DNA from: Methylobacterium sp. J-030
Lineage (GTDB): Bacteria > Pseudomonadota > Alphaproteobacteria > Rhizobiales > Beijerinckiaceae
Length of the DNA: 37,419 nt
Direction: 5' to 3'
Assembly (NCBI RefSeq): GCF_022829545.1
Contig: NZ_JAKSYM010000368.1
Span: forward strand, 1 to 37,419
In this document: piece after piece, positions 33,736 through 37,419 of the stretch
Position numbering within the stretch: the first letter of the stretch is position 1
Layout: each line of letters begins with the position of its first letter
Notes under the pieces: model-generated
Database searches by the model: none
What the model was told of the DNA's origin: nothing
What the model saw: the letters and a program-made list of their open reading frames with translations, nothing else
Made by a program: the position numbers and the translations under genes

Positions 33736-34224
33736 ATGGGCCTACTCGACAGCATCATCGGCAGCGTGGTCGGCGGCAACGCCGGTCCGCAGCAGGGCGC
33801 CGGCGCCAACCCCCTCGTCGGCGTCCTGATGAGCCTGCTTGCTGCTAGGGCCGGGGGCGGTGGCCTCGGTGGTATACTGGGCAACGCAAACGGTGGCGGT
33901 CTTGGAGGCAATCAAGGTGGCCTCGGTAGCCTGCTCGGCGACGGTGGCGGAGTCGGCGGGCTCGGTGCTCTGGTCGAGCAGTTCACCCAGGCCGGCCACG
34001 GCGGAGCGATCAACTCGTGGATCGGGCAGGGGCAGAACCAACCGATCGCGCCGCACGATCTTGGCGCGGCGCTCGGTCCGGAGACGGTGGGGCAGCTCTC
34101 GCAACAGACCGGGATGGGCAGCTCCGACCTGCTGTCGCAGCTCTCGCCGCTGCTGCCCGGTGTGGTCGACCAACTCACTCCGCAAGGTCGGATGCCGACC
34201 GAGCAGGAGCACGCACTCTGGTAG
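33736..34224 (+). CDS. YidB/DUF937-like protein
   Basis: A 162-residue protein starting MGLLDSIIGSVVGGNAGPQQ, a typical YidB-family opening. A very Gly-rich central segment (about 38-80) is followed by the conserved helical domain (LGALVEQFTQAGHGGAINSW, IGQGQNQPIAPHDLGAALGP, QTGMGSSDLLSQLSPLLPGV). ACAGGAG lies eleven bases upstream of the ATG. The cellular role of the family is not established. It closes the co-directional stress cluster apart from the small basic peptide downstream. Confidence 0.85.
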   Translation: MGLLDSIIGSVVGGNAGPQQGAGANPLVGVLMSLLAARAGGGGLGGILGNANGGGLGGNQGGLGSLLGDGGGVGGLGALVEQFTQAGHGGAINSWIGQGQNQPIAPHDLGAALGPETVGQLSQQTGMGSSDLLSQLSPLLPGVVDQLTPQGRMPTEQEHALW

Positions 34225-34605
34225 CCTGCGTTGCGCGGCGCCCACAGAAAAGACCGGCGTCGCGCTTCAACCTCCCCCACCGCAGAGGTGCCCATTGACG
34301 GATGCTGACGATGGCGCTCGCCTCGCCGACTGCCGGTAGCGCCGTAGACCGTCTCGACGCTGCGACTGGTCGGGACGAACTCGACACCCTTTCGAGGCGG
34401 ACCGCCTCGCATACGTCTTTCCCGGCTCTCACGAGAGCTACCCTTGGCGGTGGACCGCGACACTCCCGAGGGCAGGCCGCCCGTGCACTGGAGCAGGGCG
34501 TACCTGAGGACACTCCGCACGCCGGGTAGGACCTGTCCTATCTGGACGCGCCGGTCGATCCGATCGCAACGAGCACCGTGACGGTGCCGAACGAGGAACA
34601 CAGCC
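34225..34605. other. intergenic interval
   Basis: 381 bases without a convincing gene. A 75-codon plus-strand frame at 34302-34529 lacks a ribosome-binding site and looks like non-coding translation. GAGGAACACAGCC at the right end serves the next gene. Confidence 0.45.
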
Positions 34606-34800
34606 ATGGCCCAGAACGCACACCACGAAGCGGCCAAGCACCACGAGGCCGCCGCCAAGTCGCACAAGACCGCGGCCGAACACCACGAGAAGGGCGACGA
34701 GACCACCGCGGCCAAGCACTCGAAGGAGGCACATGGCCACTCCGAGAAGGCGCACGAGAGCTCGACGAAGGCGCACGGCAAGAGCAGCGCCAAGAAGTAA
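34606..34800 (+). CDS. small His/Lys/Ala-rich protein
   Basis: A 64-residue, highly charged helical peptide built from degenerate repeats of HHEAAAKSHK and HHEKGDE type (12 histidines, 13 lysines). GAGGAA lies just upstream of the ATG. There is no hydrophobic segment, so it is soluble. The spacing of His, Lys and Glu suggests one long amphipathic or fully polar helix, possibly metal- or nucleic-acid-binding. I have no established family function for it. It lies at the end of the stress-protein cluster, next to the IS630-like element. Confidence 0.7.
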   Translation: MAQNAHHEAAKHHEAAAKSHKTAAEHHEKGDETTAAKHSKEAHGHSEKAHESSTKAHGKSSAKK

Positions 34801-34885
34801 TCGGCATAATCGAGCTACGGCTGGGCGCGCGATCTTCGTGCGCCCGGTAACCTTACTCAAGAAGCCATTTTAGAGCTGTTGCCGT

Positions 34886-35536
34886 TTATGTTGGGTCATA
34901 AGCGTCGTATCCGACGGCGGCGATGTAGTTGCGGCATTCCGCTGGGGTGAAGGCTGCGAAGGCCCGGGCGATGGCCGCCCAAAGGTCTGGGACGGTTCGG
35001 GCAGCGGCAGTGCGCAGCAGCGCCTCAAGCTTTGAGAAGGCCTGCCCGATCGGGTTGAAGTCGGGCGAGTAGGCCGGGAGGTAGAGGAGCCGCGCGCCGG
35101 CCGCCTCGATGGCTTCGCGCACGCCGACGACTTTGTGGGATTGCAGGTTGTCGAGGATGACGGTGTCACCCGCCTTCAGAACCGGGACCAGGGTGTTGGT
35201 GACGTAGGCGCGGAAGCGCACGCGGTTGGTAGCCCCGTCGAACAGGGAGGTGGCGACCAAGCCGCTGGTGCGCAGGGCGGCGGTGACGGTGGTGATCTTG
35301 TAATGGCCCTGGGGCGCGAGGAGCCGGCAGCGCTCGCCGCGTGGAGCCCGACCGTAAGTGCGGGCCATGTTCGTGGCGGTCGCCGTCTCGTCGATGAAGA
35401 CGACGGCATCGGGGTCGAGGTCGAGTTGGCTCTCGAACCACGCCTCCCGTGCGGCTCTCACGTCCGAATGCTCCTGCTCGGCCGCGTAGACAGCCCCTAT
35501 TTGCGGGTGATCCGATGCTGGGCGAAGAACCGCCAC
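34886..35536 (-). CDS. IS630-family transposase, C-terminal catalytic frame
   Basis: The DDE half of the transposase: first Asp in AVVFIDETATATNMARTYGR, second Asp in DTVILDNLQSHKVVGVREAI, and the region LLYLPAYSPDFNPIGQAFSK. In the family the last motif is NPIEQ, with the catalytic Glu; here the codon is GGG, so the third acidic residue appears lost. It lies in the -1 frame relative to the upstream half and overlaps it by 40 bases. It has no start or ribosome-binding site of its own, so it would normally be made only by frameshifting after RITRK. It can probably still fold but not catalyse transposition. Confidence 0.8.
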   Translation of the reverse strand: MAVLRPASDHPQIGAVYAAEQEHSDVRAAREAWFESQLDLDPDAVVFIDETATATNMARTYGRAPRGERCRLLAPQGHYKITTVTAALRTSGLVATSLFDGATNRVRFRAYVTNTLVPVLKAGDTVILDNLQSHKVVGVREAIEAAGARLLYLPAYSPDFNPIGQAFSKLEALLRTAAARTVPDLWAAIARAFAAFTPAECRNYIAAVGYDAYDPT

Positions 35537-35832
35537 AGCCCGCTGACGCTCGTGCGGACACCCTGCTCGGCCGGGATATCATGCACCGCGTGCAGTATGG
35601 CCTGCGGCTGCTCCCGATCGACCTGAAGGATCCGCTCAGCGTGCGCTTCGATGGCCGGTGCGGGTCGCTGCCCGCACGAGGGCCGGGGTGCGATCGCGCC
35701 CTCCGCCTGGAAGCGTTCATGCGAGCGGATCGCGCTGGATGGGCCGACCTCGAAGCGCTTGGCCGCCTGTCGGCGCGAAGCTCCCGCCGCGATCACGCGT
35801 TCTCGCAGATCCACCGATAGCGCTGACGGCAT
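35497..35832 (-). CDS. IS630-family transposase, N-terminal DNA-binding frame
   Basis: A 111-residue N-terminal half with the helix-turn-helix of IS630 transposases (SVDLRERVIAAGASRRQAAK, RFEVGPSSAIRSHERFQ) and a second helical part ending WRFFAQHRITRK before a TAG. In related elements the frame continues by slipping on an A-rich run after RK; here the site reads CGCAAATAG, a poor slippery sequence, so frameshifting may be impaired. With the Glu to Gly change in the catalytic half, this argues for a dead copy. The N-terminal half alone might still bind IS ends. Confidence 0.78.
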   Translation of the reverse strand: MPSALSVDLRERVIAAGASRRQAAKRFEVGPSSAIRSHERFQAEGAIAPRPSCGQRPAPAIEAHAERILQVDREQPQAILHAVHDIPAEQGVRTSVSGLWRFFAQHRITRK

Positions 35833-36096
35833 CCCGACCTCCTCGGAAAGCCTAACATCGAATCAGATCCGCCGCCTGCCCGCTACTCCCAACGATTCAA
35901 CGCAGCCGGACACGGCTCTAGACCGAGCGAGCGTCCACGTGGGCACTGGGACGACCAGAGCTATGCAGTGACAGCCTGCGATCTGAAGCCATCGAGTTAC
36001 CTGTTGCGCGAGTGCGATTTTAACTGCGTTCGATTGTGACCGCGCCTGAATCGTCGCGGGCTTGAACGATTTCACGAAAAGCTCAGTTCTTAGGGG

Positions 36097-37176
36097 ATGT
36101 TAAAGCGTGGTCCCATCTTTGTGGGCGACCTGAAGCCCGTTGGAATGGCCCGGCCCCTTACGGCCGTAAGGCCCGGCAGCCGCCTGTCGTCTGGCGCCAC
36201 GATCTCAATTTCCTGCCTTTCTACCCTCACGATGCTTGCCGTTGGTGGAGCTTGGCTTATTCCTCACAACGATTGGACTGTTACGACATCCGCTCGGCCC
36301 CCAGCGCCAATGGCTTCTACAGAATCACCACCGCCATCTACCTTCCCATCCTGGATAGAAGTCCCGCACCTGACAGGGCCTCTGTCTCACGCGGACGACC
36401 CAGATACCTTCTCCCTTGCCGACGGGCCCCGCAGCTTCCTGGATCCGAACCCTGCGGGCACGTCAGAGGAGACGGCGTTTCTGCCACCTCGCGCTAATCC
36501 GCGCTTGCCACTGATCGGTCGCGCGCCCCTCGACGCCGCACGCCTGACGCACGAAGAGCCGCCCGCGGGGAACGAACGCGCCGAGCGCCGAGACGTCGCC
36601 CCGCCGGCCCCGCCGACCGTGGCAGTGATGCTCGAACCGGACGTACAGCAACCGTTGCGAGATCGCGCGGACGCGATCCCGGTCCAAACCCTGTCGGCAG
36701 ATCCGACCGCTGCGCCGACCCTGCCACCTCAAGCGGCGCAGGCGCGGCGCACTGCCGAGGTCGTCGTTCGGCCAGCGTCGATGATCGCCACCGCGCCGCC
36801 CCCCGTGCGCACAGCGACGCTCGAACCGGATCATGCGGAGCCGGTGGTGGATCGAACAAGCCCGGTCACGACGCCCCGTGACGTAGGCGCTGTGGTCCAG
36901 CCGATCCTGAACCCAGGTCCCGCGAGGCACGCACGATCGCTCAGAAGGCTACGAGCGGCAATCACGATCTCCCGGGCACGGGTGCCCTACCGCGATGCTG
37001 AGACGGCGACGGGCATCCTCAGCCTGCCGACGTCGGCTCGGACGTGGGTGAATGCTGGCGCGGTCGCACACGCCTCTCTGCACCGATCGCCAGCCGATCG
37101 TTCGGATGCACCATCAGCTTCCCCTGCGCCGTCCTCACCCTGGACGATGCCACCCGCCCTCGCGCCGACGGACTAG
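36097..37176 (+). CDS. Pro/Ala-rich protein with single N-terminal membrane helix
   Basis: A 359-residue protein of no recognised family. A hydrophobic segment at about residues 33-54 (ISISCLSTLTMLAVGGAWLI) probably anchors it, leaving a long Pro/Ala/Arg/Thr-rich, low-order region that is likely periplasmic. A basic Arg-rich patch is near 275-295 (RHARSLRRLRAAITISRARV). The AGGGG lies directly against the ATG at 36097, too close for a normal site, and a 16-base palindrome falls within the first 25 codons, so translation may start later, for example at ATG 36145. No paralogue or operon partner is visible; the next gene starts 48 bases downstream. Confidence 0.55.
   Translation: MLKRGPIFVGDLKPVGMARPLTAVRPGSRLSSGATISISCLSTLTMLAVGGAWLIPHNDWTVTTSARPPAPMASTESPPPSTFPSWIEVPHLTGPLSHADDPDTFSLADGPRSFLDPNPAGTSEETAFLPPRANPRLPLIGRAPLDAARLTHEEPPAGNERAERRDVAPPAPPTVAVMLEPDVQQPLRDRADAIPVQTLSADPTAAPTLPPQAAQARRTAEVVVRPASMIATAPPPVRTATLEPDHAEPVVDRTSPVTTPRDVGAVVQPILNPGPARHARSLRRLRAAITISRARVPYRDAETATGILSLPTSARTWVNAGAVAHASLHRSPADRSDAPSASPAPSSPWTMPPALAPTD
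36156..36171. promoter_or_regulatory. 16-base perfect palindrome near gene start
   Basis: CCTTACGGCCGTAAGG is a perfect inverted repeat within a wider CGG..CCG-flanked region, about 60 bases after the first possible ATG of the Pro/Ala-rich gene. It may be an operator, in which case the true start lies downstream, or a hairpin in the message. Confidence 0.35.
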
Positions 37177-37224
37177 CTCTATGCCGTGGCTCCGAGTTCA
37201 CCCCCGCGAAGAAGGAGAGCCGTG

Positions 37225-37419
37225 ATGTCCCTACGTTCGATCTGCTGTGCGACCCTTATCTCCGCCATAGCCGGGCCTGCCCTGGCCCAGGATGCGCCCG
37301 CCGCGCCGGATACGTCGGCGGCCACCTGGCAGATGCCTTGGCAGATCTCGCCGATCGGGTCGGCCTCGTCTGCAGCTGGCGAGCAGACTATCTTGTCGAT
37401 GGTGCCAGGCACCGGCTTG
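37225..37419 (+). CDS. secreted protein, 5' part only
   Basis: 65 codons are present before the window ends. GAAGGAG nine bases upstream of the ATG is a strong ribosome-binding site. The N-terminus is a signal peptide (MSLRSICCATLISAIAGPAL, cleavage probably after ALA), and the mature part starts QDAPAAPDTSAATWQMPWQI. No domain is visible in the available part, so the function is unknown. It is co-directional with the preceding Pro/Ala-rich gene, 48 bases apart. Confidence 0.65.
   Translation, partial: MSLRSICCATLISAIAGPALAQDAPAAPDTSAATWQMPWQISPIGSASSAAGEQTILSMVPGTGL

Larger units (their letters stand above)
34872..35869 (-). mobile_element. IS630-family insertion sequence (probably defective)
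   Basis: An approximately 1 kb element carrying a two-frame transposase on the minus strand. Possible imperfect terminal repeats are GAGCTGTTGCCG at the left (34872 on, preceded by TA) and GATCTGATTCGA at the right end read inward (35869 back). The right end lacks a flanking TA, so the boundary is approximate or the copy is eroded. IS630 elements target TA dinucleotides. The frameshift region and active site both look altered (see the two reading frames). Confidence 0.65.

Noticed and set aside
34302..34529. 75-codon plus-strand frame between the YidB-like and His/Lys/Ala-rich genes
   Set aside because: No ribosome-binding site, no hydrophobic or domain signature, and composition like non-coding DNA.
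33912..34793. Minus-strand 293-codon frame opposite the YidB-like and His/Lys/Ala-rich genes
   Set aside because: Low-complexity antisense translation without a ribosome-binding site; opposing genes have clear family features.
1..37419. CRISPR array, tRNA or rRNA genes
   Set aside because: The dispersed repeat is not regularly spaced and has no spacer pattern. No cloverleaf with a CCA-type end or rRNA-like conserved stretch was noticed.

Overview
The window is GC-rich, alphaproteobacterial DNA. Gene content and a dispersed intergenic repeat suggest a Methylobacterium/Methylorubrum-like member of the Hyphomicrobiales. That assignment is inference: there is no rRNA or core gene to test it. I see no tRNA, rRNA or CRISPR array. 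Most of the window looks like accessory DNA. Catabolic cassettes, signalling proteins and stress proteins are interleaved with an unusually large number of broken genes and one IS630-type element.

Region 1 (1-10.3 kb): a small lipoprotein- or membrane-like unknown, then a LacI-type repressor divergent from an apparent operon. The operon carries two permeases, an ATPase and a periplasmic binding protein of the NMT1/SsuA/TauA type. It then carries a histidinol-dehydrogenase homologue closely resembling HpsN (sulfopropanediol 3-dehydrogenase), a short-chain dehydrogenase and a zinc alcohol dehydrogenase. This matches the hpsN/O/P logic for 2,3-dihydroxypropane-1-sulfonate (DHPS) oxidation to sulfolactate. 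Two near-identical operator palindromes lie between repressor and transporter. Directly downstream are remnants of what looks like a sulfite-oxidation/sulfate-export module: a cytochrome c tail, the head of a YeiH/UPF0324 exporter, and a sulfite-oxidase-like molybdoprotein with its middle deleted.

Region 2 (10.5-12.4 kb): a two-gene unit of an SPFH/band-7 protein and a divergent NAD-kinase-like protein. This is the least explained pair in the window.

Region 3 (12.6-18.9 kb): a membrane hybrid histidine kinase with two receiver domains; an MFS transporter plus talarate/galactarate-dehydratase operon; and a peptidase-C45-type acyltransferase gene killed by three in-frame stops.

Region 4 (19.1-26.7 kb): a DUF2252 protein, a second and larger hybrid kinase (CHASE3-like, PAS, two receivers) and a class I cytochrome P450 operon. 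The P450 is intact, but its FAD reductase has a nonsense codon and its ferredoxin is degenerate.

Region 5 (27.3-34.8 kb): a triple-PAS LuxR-type regulator followed by a same-strand run of small stress or envelope proteins. These are GlsB/YeaQ-like, a PhnA-like membrane protein, two YsnF/DUF2382 proteins, a secreted small protein, a 17M/glycine-zipper protein, a YidB/DUF937 protein and a His/Lys/Ala-rich peptide.

Region 6 (34.9-37.4 kb): an IS630-family element whose transposase seems to have lost its catalytic glutamate, a Pro/Ala-rich membrane-anchored unknown, and the start of a secreted protein running off the end. A short repeat (core GCCGAAAGCGG..GTCCGCTTC) recurs in at least eight intergenic gaps.
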